Part shown: piece by piece, positions 1 to 7,012 of the stretch | Position numbering within the stretch: the stretch's first letter is position 1 | How the letters are laid out: every line of letters begins with the position of its first letter | NCBI GenBank assembly: GCA_900313295.1 | Contig: OMQS01000081.1 | Location: 1 to 19,576 of the forward strand | DNA: 19,576 bases | DNA from: an uncultured Eubacteriales bacterium | GTDB taxonomy: Bacteria > Bacillota > Clostridia > Oscillospirales > Oscillospiraceae | Direction: 5' to 3' | Made by a program: the position numbers and the translations under genes | The notes under the pieces: generated by a model | Database searches by the model: none | What the model saw: the letters and a program-made list of their open reading frames with translations, nothing else | What the model was told of the DNA's origin: nothing

Positions 1-369
1 CTGAATAGCCGTGTGTACCACGCGCATATTGCTGTCCATGGCGGCGCCGAACACGATGCCACCGGATTCCAGCACAAAGGCGGCAATAGCGGCAAATGCG
101 CCGCCGACGGTGGAGCGGCTGCGCACCGCATCGTTCTCGTTCCACACGGCGAACACCGTGGGATCGGGGCGCAGCTCCCTGCTTTTCAGGGCGGGGCAGA
201 TGTGACTGCAATGCCCGCAAAAAACACAGGACTCCGTGATCTCGGGGTATAAGAAACCCTCCCGATCCGGAACCATGCGTATGGCGCCGCGGGGACAGCC
301 GCTGGCGCAGGCGCCACAGCCGGTACAATGTTCTTTTGGCGCAAGATGCGGCGTGACGGAAGAATTCAT
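1..369 (-). CDS. Coenzyme F420 hydrogenase/dehydrogenase beta-subunit-like iron-sulfur protein (C-terminus outside window)
   Basis: The frame runs open from an ATG at 367-369 to the left edge, giving 123 visible residues. Two ferredoxin-type cysteine clusters are seen: C15, C18, C21, C25 followed by P, and C48, C51, C54, C58 followed by P, which should hold two [4Fe-4S] centres. They are followed by a STVGGAF segment (about residues 82-88) and ESGGIVFGAAMD, the usual transition into the F420 hydrogenase/dehydrogenase beta-subunit domain. Most family members have SSSGG where this has STVGG. The start is supported by GGAGG 7 bases upstream (377-381) and by a consensus promoter at 395-423. In Clostridia such proteins occur although F420 is generally not made; they are thought to be flavin/iron-sulfur oxidoreductases, often near polysaccharide genes. 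The exact substrate cannot be inferred. It is divergent from ruvC. Confidence 0.85.
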   Translation of the reverse strand, partial: MNSSVTPHLAPKEHCTGCGACASGCPRGAIRMVPDREGFLYPEITESCVFCGHCSHICPALKSRELRPDPTVFAVWNENDAVRSRSTVGGAFAAIAAFVLESGGIVFGAAMDSNMRVVHTAIQ

Positions 370-394
370 TGCCCTACCTCCGAATTTTTTTCAC

Positions 395-423
395 ATTATA
401 TCACCAATTTCGCCCTGTGGCAA
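395..423 (-). promoter_or_regulatory. Sigma-A-type promoter of the F420-beta-like gene
   Basis: Read on the minus strand, TTGCCA (418-423) and TATAAT (395-400) are separated by exactly 17 bp. The start codon is at 369, leaving a short leader that contains the GGAGG. Confidence 0.8.
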
Positions 424-477
424 CAGCGCTCTTTTGCCTGAGAAAAAATGAGGGGAGAAAGAATGGCACGCTATGCC

Positions 478-506
478 TTGCCATTTCGGAAAGAATCTGC
501 TATACT
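478..506 (+). promoter_or_regulatory. Sigma-A-type promoter of the ruvCAB-glmM unit
   Basis: TTGCCA (478-483), 17 bp, TATACT (501-506). The expected transcript start is near 513, leaving about 24 bases of leader with GGAGG at 524-528 before the ruvC ATG. The position shows that the open frame upstream of 537 is not translated as part of ruvC. Confidence 0.8.
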
Positions 507-536
507 GACAAGAGTTATTTGGTGGAGGTTTGCTCT

Positions 537-1049
537 ATGCGAATTCTGGGCATTGATCCGGGGGTGGCCACGATCGGCTTCGGCCTCATTGAATCCGCCC
601 CCGGCGTGCTGCGCATGCTGCAATACGGCACCATCACCACGCCCGCAGGGCAGCCGCTGGCCACGAGGCTTTTGCAGATCAGCCGCGATATGGAGGAGCT
701 GATCGCCGCCTTTCAGCCGGAGGAGATGTCCATTGAGGAGCTTTTTTTCTCAAAAAATATCACCACCGGCATCGCCGTGGCTCACGCAAGAGGCGTGATC
801 CTCTGCGCCGCCGAGAAAATGAAGCTGCCCGTTTATGAGTATACCCCCATGCAGGTCAAGCAGGCTGTGGTGGGCTATGGTCTGGCGGAAAAAAAGCAGG
901 TGATGGACATGACCCGACGGCTGCTGAAGCTGAAGGCCGTGCCGCGGCCGGACGACGCTGCCGACGCGCTGGCCATCGCGCTGTGTCATGCCCGCAGCGC
1001 CACGAGTCTGCTGCGTCGCACGGATCCGAACGTGAAGGAAACCGTGTAA
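537..1049 (+). CDS. ruvC: Holliday junction resolvase RuvC
   Basis: The 170-residue product cuts four-way DNA junctions during recombinational repair, working with RuvA and RuvB, which follow it. The N-terminal RILGIDPG carries the first catalytic Asp (D7). The others are E67 in SIEELFF and D140/D143 in the DDAADALA motif, so the full acidic active site is present. The length is normal for the family. The frame is open upstream to 369, but the ATG at 537 is chosen because GGAGG lies 8 bases before it, a 17-bp-spaced promoter ends at 506, and the protein then begins with the family's usual MRILGIDPG. ruvA follows after 31 bases, so the genes are probably cotranscribed. Confidence 0.97.
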   Translation: MRILGIDPGVATIGFGLIESAPGVLRMLQYGTITTPAGQPLATRLLQISRDMEELIAAFQPEEMSIEELFFSKNITTGIAVAHARGVILCAAEKMKLPVYEYTPMQVKQAVVGYGLAEKKQVMDMTRRLLKLKAVPRPDDAADALAIALCHARSATSLLRRTDPNVKETV

Positions 1050-1080
1050 TCGCGTAATATGTAATATAGAGAGGAAATTC

Positions 1081-1674
1081 ATGTTTTACTATTTGAACGG
1101 AACCGTGGCGGAGATCGGCCCGAATCTGGCGGTAATCGACTGCGGCGGCGTGGGCTACGCCTGCGCTACTACCAACTACACGCTGGCGCAGCTCAAAAGG
1201 GGAGAGCGGGCAAAGCTGTTCACCTACCTGCATGTGCGGGAGGAGATCTTTGACCTATACGGCTTTTCCTCCCAGGCGGAGCTGAACAGCTTCAAGATGC
1301 TGATCGGCGTTTCCGGCGTGGGGCCTAAGGCGGCGCTGGCCATTTTGTCCTCCGGCACGCCGGATCAGCTGGCGCTGAGCATCGTGACCGGCGACGAAAA
1401 AGCCCTCACAGGCGTGCCCGGCATCGGAAAAAAGATCGCCCAGCGCATCATTCTGGAGCTGAAGGATAAGCTGGCCAAGGAGCAGAGCAGCTTTGACGTA
1501 CGGGGCGGCTCCGTTACCCCGATCCAATCCGGCGGAAAGGTGCAGGAGGCGGCCTCGGCGCTGGCGGTGCTGGGGTACTCCTCGCAGGAGATCTCCGCCG
1601 CCCTCAAAGGCGTGGATACGGCGCTGCCCGTGGAGGAGATCATTCGACAGACGCTGAAAAAAATGGTGAAATGA
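1081..1674 (+). CDS. ruvA: Holliday junction branch migration protein RuvA
   Basis: The 197-residue product binds the Holliday junction as a tetramer and recruits the RuvB motor. The N-terminal OB-fold domain spans about residues 1-62. Two helix-hairpin-helix motifs follow, GVSGVGPKAA (about 77-86) and GVPGIGKKIA (111-120), and a C-terminal RuvB-contacting domain occupies about 154-197 after a variable linker. The length is usual. The ATG follows a purine-rich GAGAGGA site a few bases upstream. ruvB starts 31 bases after the stop. No promoter or terminator was seen between them, so ruvC-ruvA-ruvB should be one message. Confidence 0.97.
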   Translation: MFYYLNGTVAEIGPNLAVIDCGGVGYACATTNYTLAQLKRGERAKLFTYLHVREEIFDLYGFSSQAELNSFKMLIGVSGVGPKAALAILSSGTPDQLALSIVTGDEKALTGVPGIGKKIAQRIILELKDKLAKEQSSFDVRGGSVTPIQSGGKVQEAASALAVLGYSSQEISAALKGVDTALPVEEIIRQTLKKMVK

Positions 1675-1705
1675 TCGGTATTGAATCCGGTATTGAGGTG
1701 TTGTT

Positions 1706-2746
1706 GTGAGTATTGATTTCGGAAACGATATTTTTGAGGATCCTCTGGTGTCCACCACGTTTCAGCCGGAGGACAGTGGGGAGGTTTCCCTGCGCCCCCA
1801 CACGCTGAAGGAATACATCGGGCAGACGAAGGCCAAGGAGAACCTCTATGTGTTCATTGAGGCGGCGCGGCGGCGCACGGAGTCGCTGGATCATGTGCTG
1901 CTCCACGGCCCCCCGGGTCTGGGCAAGACGACGCTGGCGGGAATCATCGCCGCGGAGATGGGCGTAAACATCCGCATCACCTCGGGACCTGCCATCGAAA
2001 AGCCCGGCGATCTGGCGGCGCTGCTGACCAATCTGCAGGAAAACGACATCCTGTTTGTGGACGAGATCCACCGGCTCAACCGCTCCGTGGAGGAGATCCT
2101 GTATCCCGCTATGGAGGATTACGCCATCGACATCATCATCGGCAAGGGGCCGTCCGCCAACTCCATTCGGCTGGATCTGCCGCATTTCACCCTGATCGGC
2201 GCCACCACCCGCGCCGGCCAACTGTCCGCGCCGCTGCGCGACCGCTTCGGCGTTACGCTGCGGCTGGAGCTGTATTCACCGGAGGAGCTTTGTCAGATCG
2301 TGACCCGCAGTGCAGGCATCCTGCACGTGCCCATTGAGCCGTCCGGCGCCATGGAGATCGCCCGGCGCTCTCGGGGAACGCCCCGCATTGCCAACCGGAT
2401 GCTCCGGCGGGTGCGGGACTTTGCGCAGGTCAAGGCGGACGGCGTTATCACCGACGCCGTGGCGGATCAGGCGCTGCAGGCGCTGGAGATAGACGAGCTG
2501 GGGCTTGATCCGGTTGATCGCCGGATGCTGCACGCCATCATCGAAAATTACGGCGGAGGGCCGGTGGGCGTGGAAACCCTGGCCGCCACCATCGGGGAGG
2601 AATCCGTCACCCTGGAGGACGTCTATGAGCCGTACCTCATGCAACTGGGCTTCCTCACCAGAACGCCCCGCGGCCGCTGCGTCACAAAAAAAGCCTATGA
2701 CCATCTGCACCTCGCATTTTGCGGGGAGGAGCAGCTTTCACTATAA
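1706..2746 (+). CDS. ruvB: Holliday junction branch migration DNA helicase RuvB
   Basis: This 346-residue AAA+ ATPase drives branch migration with RuvA. Walker A GPPGLGKT is at 68-75, Walker B LFVDE at 116-120, sensor 1 GATTRAG at 165-171, a probable arginine finger in RDRFG (178-182), sensor 2 in RGTPRIANR (223-231), and the C-terminal winged helix has the DNA-contacting RTPRGR (319-324). All key motifs are intact. The start is GTG at 1706, with GAGGTG (1695-1700) five bases upstream; it gives the family's usual short acidic N-terminal leader before the AAA+ core. A small direct repeat lies in the ruvA-ruvB gap (see findings). Confidence 0.97.
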   Translation: MSIDFGNDIFEDPLVSTTFQPEDSGEVSLRPHTLKEYIGQTKAKENLYVFIEAARRRTESLDHVLLHGPPGLGKTTLAGIIAAEMGVNIRITSGPAIEKPGDLAALLTNLQENDILFVDEIHRLNRSVEEILYPAMEDYAIDIIIGKGPSANSIRLDLPHFTLIGATTRAGQLSAPLRDRFGVTLRLELYSPEELCQIVTRSAGILHVPIEPSGAMEIARRSRGTPRIANRMLRRVRDFAQVKADGVITDAVADQALQALEIDELGLDPVDRRMLHAIIENYGGGPVGVETLAATIGEESVTLEDVYEPYLMQLGFLTRTPRGRCVTKKAYDHLHLAFCGEEQLSL

Positions 2747-2770
2747 ATACTATTTGGAGGAAGATTTTGA

Positions 2771-4120
2771 ATGGGAAGATTATTTGGCACCGACGGAATA
2801 AGAGGTGTGGTCGGTGAAACTCTGACAGCAGAGCTTGCCTATCGGGTCGGGCAGGCCATTACCATCGTTTTGACAAAGCAAAAGGGATGCTCGCCCACCA
2901 TCACCATCGGCAAGGACACCCGTATTTCCTCGGATATGCTGGAATCGGCGCTCATGGCGGGCATTTGCTCTATGGGCGGCAGCGTGATGCCCTTCGGCAC
3001 CATTCCGACCCCGGCGGTGGCGTTTCTCACCGTGCAGGAGGAGGCGGACGCCGGCATCGTTATTTCCGCTTCCCACAACCCCTTTGAGCACAACGGCATC
3101 AAGATCTTCGGCAGCCAGGGCTACAAGCTCTCCGACGAGATGGAGGCCGCAGTGGAGGACATCGTTCTCTCCGGCGAGCCGCTGCAGGTGATGACTCACG
3201 AGAAGATCGGCATGCGGCTGCACGGCATGCGCCAGATGAAAGTGGATTATATAGATCATCTGCTCTCCACGGTGGATTGCGATATGCGTGGTCTGCGGGT
3301 GCTGGTGGACTGTGCCAACGGAGCGGCCTCCGCCACGGCGCCGGATCTTTTCTGTCGGCTGCCGCTCCACGCAGACTTTATATTTGACAAGCCCGACGGC
3401 GTGAACATCAATAACGGCTGCGGCTCTACTCACATGGAGACCCTGTGCAAGGGCGTAGTGGACGGCAAATATGAGTTAGGTATCGCCTTTGACGGCGACG
3501 CCGACCGCTGCCTGTTGGTGGATGAAAAGGGAAACATCATCGATGGCGACAAGGTGCTGGCGGTGTGTGGACGGGCTATGCGGCACAGGGGAAGCCTGAA
3601 CGGCGATGCCATTGTGGCCACTGTCATGTCCAATCTCGGCCTGCACGAGTTCTGCCGCAAGGGGGACTATAACCTCGTCTGCACCGACGTGGGCGACCGG
3701 CATGTGCTGGAGAAGATGATCGAGTGCGGCTACATGATCGGCGGCGAACAGTCCGGCCACACCATTTTCCGAGAGTTCGCCACCACCGGCGACGGCGAGC
3801 TGACGGCTCTGCAGTTTATTCAGGCCTACTGCGAGGCGGGCGTGCCGGCCTCCGAGCTGGTGGCCTGCTGCGCCCAGTACCCCCAGGAGCTGATCAACGT
3901 GCCCGTTTCCGCTGCAGGCGGCGCCAAACAGCACATTATGGGCGATGAGCGCCTGTGGGAGCAGGTTCGGCGGCAGGAGGAGGCGCTGCAGGGCGAAGGT
4001 CGCATTCTGGTGCGTCCCTCCGGCACGGAAGCCCTGATCCGCGTGATGGTGGAGGCGAAAACCATCGAAACCGCTCATAATGTGGCGCAGACTTTGGCTG
4101 ATTTCATAAAAACCCTGTAA
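2771..4120 (+). CDS. glmM: Phosphoglucosamine mutase GlmM
   Basis: The enzyme converts glucosamine-6-phosphate to glucosamine-1-phosphate on the route to UDP-GlcNAc and peptidoglycan. The 449-residue protein has the usual length and starts with GRLFGTDGIRG. The catalytic phosphoserine is S101 in ISASHNP, the Mg-binding loop is DGDADR (241-246), the sugar-binding loop is GEQSGH (325-330), and the phosphate-binding loop is RPSGTE (415-420). The serine context with the other loops separates GlmM from phosphomannomutases. ATG follows GGAGG (2756-2760) by 10 bases. The 24-base gap from ruvB suggests cotranscription. No hairpin terminator was found after the stop; the next unit's promoter begins 37 bases later. 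Confidence 0.96.
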   Translation: MGRLFGTDGIRGVVGETLTAELAYRVGQAITIVLTKQKGCSPTITIGKDTRISSDMLESALMAGICSMGGSVMPFGTIPTPAVAFLTVQEEADAGIVISASHNPFEHNGIKIFGSQGYKLSDEMEAAVEDIVLSGEPLQVMTHEKIGMRLHGMRQMKVDYIDHLLSTVDCDMRGLRVLVDCANGAASATAPDLFCRLPLHADFIFDKPDGVNINNGCGSTHMETLCKGVVDGKYELGIAFDGDADRCLLVDEKGNIIDGDKVLAVCGRAMRHRGSLNGDAIVATVMSNLGLHEFCRKGDYNLVCTDVGDRHVLEKMIECGYMIGGEQSGHTIFREFATTGDGELTALQFIQAYCEAGVPASELVACCAQYPQELINVPVSAAGGAKQHIMGDERLWEQVRRQEEALQGEGRILVRPSGTEALIRVMVEAKTIETAHNVAQTLADFIKTL

Positions 4121-4156
4121 TATTTTGCATATTAGTAACAAATTTTTGCGGATAAC

Positions 4157-4186
4157 TTGACAAATAATTCATAGAAAAGGTATAAT
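4157..4186 (+). promoter_or_regulatory. Near-perfect sigma-A promoter almost touching the sigma-factor start codon
   Basis: TTGACA (4157-4162), 18 bp, TATAAT (4181-4186). Both hexamers are perfect consensus. Only five bases separate the -10 box from the ATG at 4192, so initiation about 7 bases downstream would begin at or inside the start codon. Confidence 0.75.
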
Positions 4187-4191
4187 AGTTG

Positions 4192-4815
4192 ATGAACGAA
4201 TATGTGCAAAAGCAGTATAAAGATTTGGAGCAGCTCACAGACGAGGCGCTTTGTCTGGAGCTGCAGTCGGGTAATGCTGCTGCAGGCGACATTCTGACCT
4301 ACCGATACCGCAGGCTGGTTCGTTGCTGTGCGCACCCCTATTTTTTGGCAGGGGGCGACAGCGAGGATCTGCTGCAGGAGGGAATGATCGGGCTTATAAA
4401 AGCCATGCGTGAGTTCCGGCCGGATCGGGAATCCAGTTTTCAAACCTTTGCCGAGGTCTGCATCCGCAGCCGCCTGTGCTCCGTGATACGGGCGTCCCGA
4501 GCAGGCAAGCACAGTCCGCTCAATGAATCCGTACCCCTGAATGCATTTTTGCTTGATGCGCAGCCACAGTACAGTCAGCTCGATCCGGAGGATCTGCTTA
4601 TTGACCGAGAAAAGGCTGCGGCACTGCTGAATCAGGTACGCAGTCAGCTTTCCGAACTGGAGATTCGCGTGTTGGATCTGTATTTGGATGGCTGCAGCTG
4701 CGGAGAGATTGCAGCCACGGTTGGAAAGCCCTATAAGTCCGTGGACAATGCCGTTCAGCGTATCCGTCGCAAAATCGGGCGACAAATTTCTTCCGGCGAG
4801 ATCAGCAAAGGCTGA
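4192..4815 (+). CDS. sigH: SigH-like sigma-70 family RNA polymerase sigma factor
   Basis: The 207-residue protein aligns along its length with the sporulation/stationary-phase sigma factor SigH. Region 2 (about 40-105) contains YFLAGGDSEDLLQEGMIG and the SFQTFAEVCI segment. The KHSPLN linker follows, and region 4 (about 150-200) contains LSELEIRVLDLYLDG and YKSVDNAVQRIRRK. The family call is firm; assignment as the orthologue rather than a paralogue is inference, since the neighbours (glmM upstream, a zinc-ribbon gene downstream) differ from the Bacillus sigH locus. The ATG at 4192 or the TTG at 4189 could be the start. A weak AAAAGG (4175-4180) precedes them but lies in the promoter spacer, so it would be absent from transcripts made by that promoter. 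Confidence 0.85.
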   Translation: MNEYVQKQYKDLEQLTDEALCLELQSGNAAAGDILTYRYRRLVRCCAHPYFLAGGDSEDLLQEGMIGLIKAMREFRPDRESSFQTFAEVCIRSRLCSVIRASRAGKHSPLNESVPLNAFLLDAQPQYSQLDPEDLLIDREKAAALLNQVRSQLSELEIRVLDLYLDGCSCGEIAATVGKPYKSVDNAVQRIRRKIGRQISSGEISKG

Positions 4816-4849
4816 GCGCAATATATTTCTCAAAAGAGAGGGTAAAATC

Positions 4850-5128
4850 ATGTACAAAGATAAGACTTTAGTATGCAAAGAATGCGGCAACGAGTTCGTT
4901 TTCACTGCCGGCGAGCAGGAGTTCTACGCTGAGAGAGGCTTCCAGAATGAGCCTCAGCGCTGCAAGGCCTGCCGCGACGCACGCAAGAACGCTGCCCGTG
5001 GTCCCCGTGAGTATTTCACCGCTACCTGCGCTGCCTGCGGCGGCGAGGCCAAGGTTCCCTTTGAGCCTAAGAGCGATCGTCCTGTTTACTGCAGCGACTG
5101 CTTCGCCAAGATGAGAGAGAACGGCTGA
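4850..5128 (+). CDS. Small zinc-ribbon protein (zinc-binding domain plus CxxC-x17-CxxC domain)
   Basis: The 92-residue protein has four CxxC pairs: C9/C12, C38/C41, C60/C63 and C81/C84, enough for two zinc sites. The N-terminal half (KDKTLVCKECGNEFVFTAGEQ, then NEPQRCKACR) matches the probable zinc-binding domain common in small clostridial proteins; the second half matches the CxxC-x17-CxxC family. No enzyme motif, signal peptide or membrane segment is seen. Function is unknown; nucleic-acid or protein contact is only a guess. ATG at 4850 follows a purine-rich GAGAGGG. Longer upstream readings overlap the sigma gene and are rejected. It lies 34 bases after the sigma gene without a visible promoter between, so the two are probably cotranscribed, ending at the terminator at 5152. 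Confidence 0.88.
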   Translation: MYKDKTLVCKECGNEFVFTAGEQEFYAERGFQNEPQRCKACRDARKNAARGPREYFTATCAACGGEAKVPFEPKSDRPVYCSDCFAKMRENG

Positions 5129-5151
5129 TTCTTTGCTGAATTGATAATAAA

Positions 5152-5181
5152 CCGGCGCAGTTTTTCTGCGTCGGTTTTTTT
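5152..5181 (+). terminator. Intrinsic terminator after the zinc-ribbon gene
   Basis: A 9-bp stem CCGGCGCAG / CTGCGTCGG (one G-T pair) with loop TTTTT is followed by seven T. Confidence 0.88.
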
Positions 5182-5198
5182 GCGCAAAAAAGTTCTTG

Positions 5199-5227
5199 TT
5201 GAAAAACATATAAAAATGGGGTATAAT
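5199..5227 (+). promoter_or_regulatory. Sigma-A-type promoter of the DUF1858 gene and probably trmK-nif3-yebC
   Basis: TTGAAA (5199-5204), 17 bp, TATAAT (5222-5227), just after the preceding terminator. AT-rich sequence surrounds it. Confidence 0.8.
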
Positions 5228-5259
5228 ACAACAACAAACCTAATACGGAGGATGAAACC

Positions 5260-5460
5260 ATGATTGAGATCACAAAAGACACCATTATCGGTGATATTCT
5301 GGATGTTGCACCGCAGACGGCTCCCATTTTCCTGTCCATTGGCATGCATTGCCTGGGCTGCCCCTCTTCCCGCGGCGAGACTGTGGAGGAGGCCTGCATG
5401 GTGCACGGCGTAGACTGCGAGAAGCTGCTGGCGCTGGTCAACGAGGAAGCCAACAAGTAA
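5260..5460 (+). CDS. DUF1858 / hybrid-cluster-associated redox disulfide protein
   Basis: The 66-residue protein matches the DUF1858 family, small cytoplasmic proteins described as redox-disulfide and often found with hybrid cluster proteins in anaerobes. The diagnostic segment is SIGMHCLGCP, with C31 and C34 forming a CxxC pair; further cysteines are C46 and C53. The N-terminal ITKDTIIGDIL and central APQTAPIFLSIG are typical. The length equals the family norm. The start ATG follows ACGGAGGA (5245-5252). It has its own promoter and is followed by a strong hairpin before trmK. No hybrid cluster protein gene is in the window. The biochemical role of the family is not established. Confidence 0.88.
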   Translation: MIEITKDTIIGDILDVAPQTAPIFLSIGMHCLGCPSSRGETVEEACMVHGVDCEKLLALVNEEANK

Positions 5461-5474
5461 TTTTTGAGCGGCAG

Positions 5475-5504
5475 GCGCATACGGCTTTGGCCGTATGCGC
5501 TTTT
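5475..5504 (+). terminator. Hairpin with short T-tract between the DUF1858 gene and trmK (terminator or attenuator)
   Basis: A perfect 10-bp stem GCGCATACGG / CCGTATGCGC, extendable by one C-G pair, is followed by only four T. trmK begins 25 bases later and no convincing promoter was found between, so downstream expression probably depends on partial read-through. Confidence 0.75.
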
Positions 5505-5528
5505 CCATGGACTATCGGAGGTGAGGAA

Positions 5529-6224
5529 ATGACGGAGGAGCTGCGTTTGCAGCCCAGGCTGCAGCTTTTGGCTGACCTTGTGCCGCAGAACGCCCGCCTG
5601 GCCGACGTCGGCACGGATCATGGCTATCTGCCGGTGTATCTTCTGCAAAAAAAATATATCACTTCCGCCATTGCCGCCGATATAGGCGCGGAGCCGCTGG
5701 AGCACGCCAGAAGAACGGCTCGGCAATACGGCGTGGAGGAGCAGCTTCGCTTTCTGCGCTGCGACGGGCTGCAGGGCATTGACCCGAAGGATGTGGACAC
5801 GGTGGTCATCGCCGGCATGGGCGGAGAGACCATTATACATATTCTCTCCCAGGCGCCCTGGACGAAAAACGGGGATACAATGCTTCTTTTGCAGCCTATG
5901 ACCAAGCAGGAGGAGCTGCGCCGCTGGCTCAACGAAAACGGGTATGCCCAGTATGCCGAGCGGCTGGTGCGGGACAAGAACTATCTGTATCCGGTGTTCA
6001 CCGTGTGCGGCGGGGCACAGACAGCCTTGTCCGTGGGCGAGATCTACGGCGGGCTGGACATCGAGGTGGATCCGCTGGCCGGCGAGTACCTTGCCCAGCG
6101 TATTCGCCGGCTGACGCAGGCCGTTGACGGGCTGCTGAAGGGCGGCAGCGCGGACAATGCGCGGCGGGCGCAGGAACTGGGCGAGATCATAACGGCACTG
6201 AAAGAGAGGAGGGATGCGCTGTGA
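5529..6224 (+). CDS. trmK: tRNA (adenine(22)-N1)-methyltransferase TrmK
   Basis: The enzyme methylates A22 in the D-loop region of bacterial tRNAs using S-adenosylmethionine. The 231-residue protein has the Rossmann-fold motif I ADVGTDHGYLP (25-35), AADI (49-52) in the second strand, and IAGMGGE (94-100), the hallmark of this family. The C-terminal part (about 165-231) is helical, as expected. ATG at 5529 follows a strong GGAGGTGAGG (5517-5526). The gene overlaps the next (nif3-like) by 4 bases in a GTGA arrangement. This pairing is conserved in Firmicutes (yqfN-yqfO in Bacillus subtilis) and supports both calls. Confidence 0.93.
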   Translation: MTEELRLQPRLQLLADLVPQNARLADVGTDHGYLPVYLLQKKYITSAIAADIGAEPLEHARRTARQYGVEEQLRFLRCDGLQGIDPKDVDTVVIAGMGGETIIHILSQAPWTKNGDTMLLLQPMTKQEELRRWLNENGYAQYAERLVRDKNYLYPVFTVCGGAQTALSVGEIYGGLDIEVDPLAGEYLAQRIRRLTQAVDGLLKGGSADNARRAQELGEIITALKERRDAL

Positions 6225-6997
6225 CCACTGTGAGAGATGTGGAACGTTTTCTATATGACTGGGCGCCGGCTGGGCTGGCTGCCGAATGGGACAATGTGGG
6301 ACTGCTGGTGGGCGATCCGGAGAGGGAAGTCCGCCGGATCCTTACGACGCTGGACATCACCGAGGCCGTGGTGGAGGAGGCGATCGGCGCAGGGGTCGAC
6401 CTCATCGTGTCCCATCATCCGGTGATGAACTGCGCATGGCACCCCGTGCAGACCCTGCGCACGGACGACCGACAGGGGCGCATCCTCACCAAGCTGGTAG
6501 AAAACCACATTTCCGCCATCTGCATGCACACCAATCTGGACGCGGCGGAGGGCGGTGTCAATGATATTTTGGCGAAAAAACTGGGTCTATTGGACACGGA
6601 ATACCTGAATGAGGAAAAAATCGGACGGGTGGGCACATTAAAATGCGAATTACCCCTTGTGGAATTCACCCGTTTTGTGGTAAAATCATTAGCATGCAAT
6701 GGACTGCGCTACACTGACTGCGGAAAGCCCGTGCATCGCGTGGCGGTGGGCGGCGGCGCCTGCGGCGACTATATTGCGCAGGCTGTTGCATTGGGCTGCG
6801 ACACTTTTGTCACCTCGGATCTTCGTTACCACGATTTTCTGGACACAAAAGAGCTGAACCTCATTGACGCCGGACATTTTCCCACGGAGCAGGTCATTGT
6901 TCCCGAGCTGTGCCGGCGGCTGCAGGCGGCATTCCCCGCAGCTTCCGTTTCCACTTCGACTTCGCACCGATGCGAGGTCATCCAATACTGCATTTGA
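6221..6997 (+). CDS. Nif3-like dinuclear metal-centre hexameric protein (GTP cyclohydrolase I type 2 family)
   Basis: The 258-residue protein has the metal-binding residues of the NIF3/YqfO/YbgI family: H65-H66 in SHHPV, H103 and D107 in HTNLDAA, and H219 and E223 in GHFPTEQ. It is the short form, without the inserted middle domain of B. subtilis YqfO. The family forms hexameric toroids with two metals per subunit; the annotated GTP cyclohydrolase activity is not a general property and the true substrate is unsettled. The GTG start at 6221 overlaps the trmK stop by four bases and has GGAGG (6208-6212) eight bases upstream, implying translational coupling. yebC follows after 15 bases. Confidence 0.93.
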   Translation: MTTVRDVERFLYDWAPAGLAAEWDNVGLLVGDPEREVRRILTTLDITEAVVEEAIGAGVDLIVSHHPVMNCAWHPVQTLRTDDRQGRILTKLVENHISAICMHTNLDAAEGGVNDILAKKLGLLDTEYLNEEKIGRVGTLKCELPLVEFTRFVVKSLACNGLRYTDCGKPVHRVAVGGGACGDYIAQAVALGCDTFVTSDLRYHDFLDTKELNLIDAGHFPTEQVIVPELCRRLQAAFPAASVSTSTSHRCEVIQYCI

Positions 6998-7012
6998 AGG
7001 AGAGAGTAAACT

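Noticed and set aside
387..394. TTTCAC near the F420-beta promoter as another XRE operator half-site
   Set aside because: Only a six-base match without dyad or AAAGT extension; such matches are expected by chance.
369..536. In-frame upstream extension of ruvC
   Set aside because: It overlaps the divergent promoters and would begin before the transcript start predicted from the TATACT box; the 537 ATG has GGAGG and the family N-terminus.
4688..4849. N-terminal extension of the zinc-ribbon gene inside the sigma-factor gene
   Set aside because: The extension is an out-of-frame reading of conserved sigma region 4; the ATG at 4850 has a ribosome-binding site and the family's usual N-terminus.
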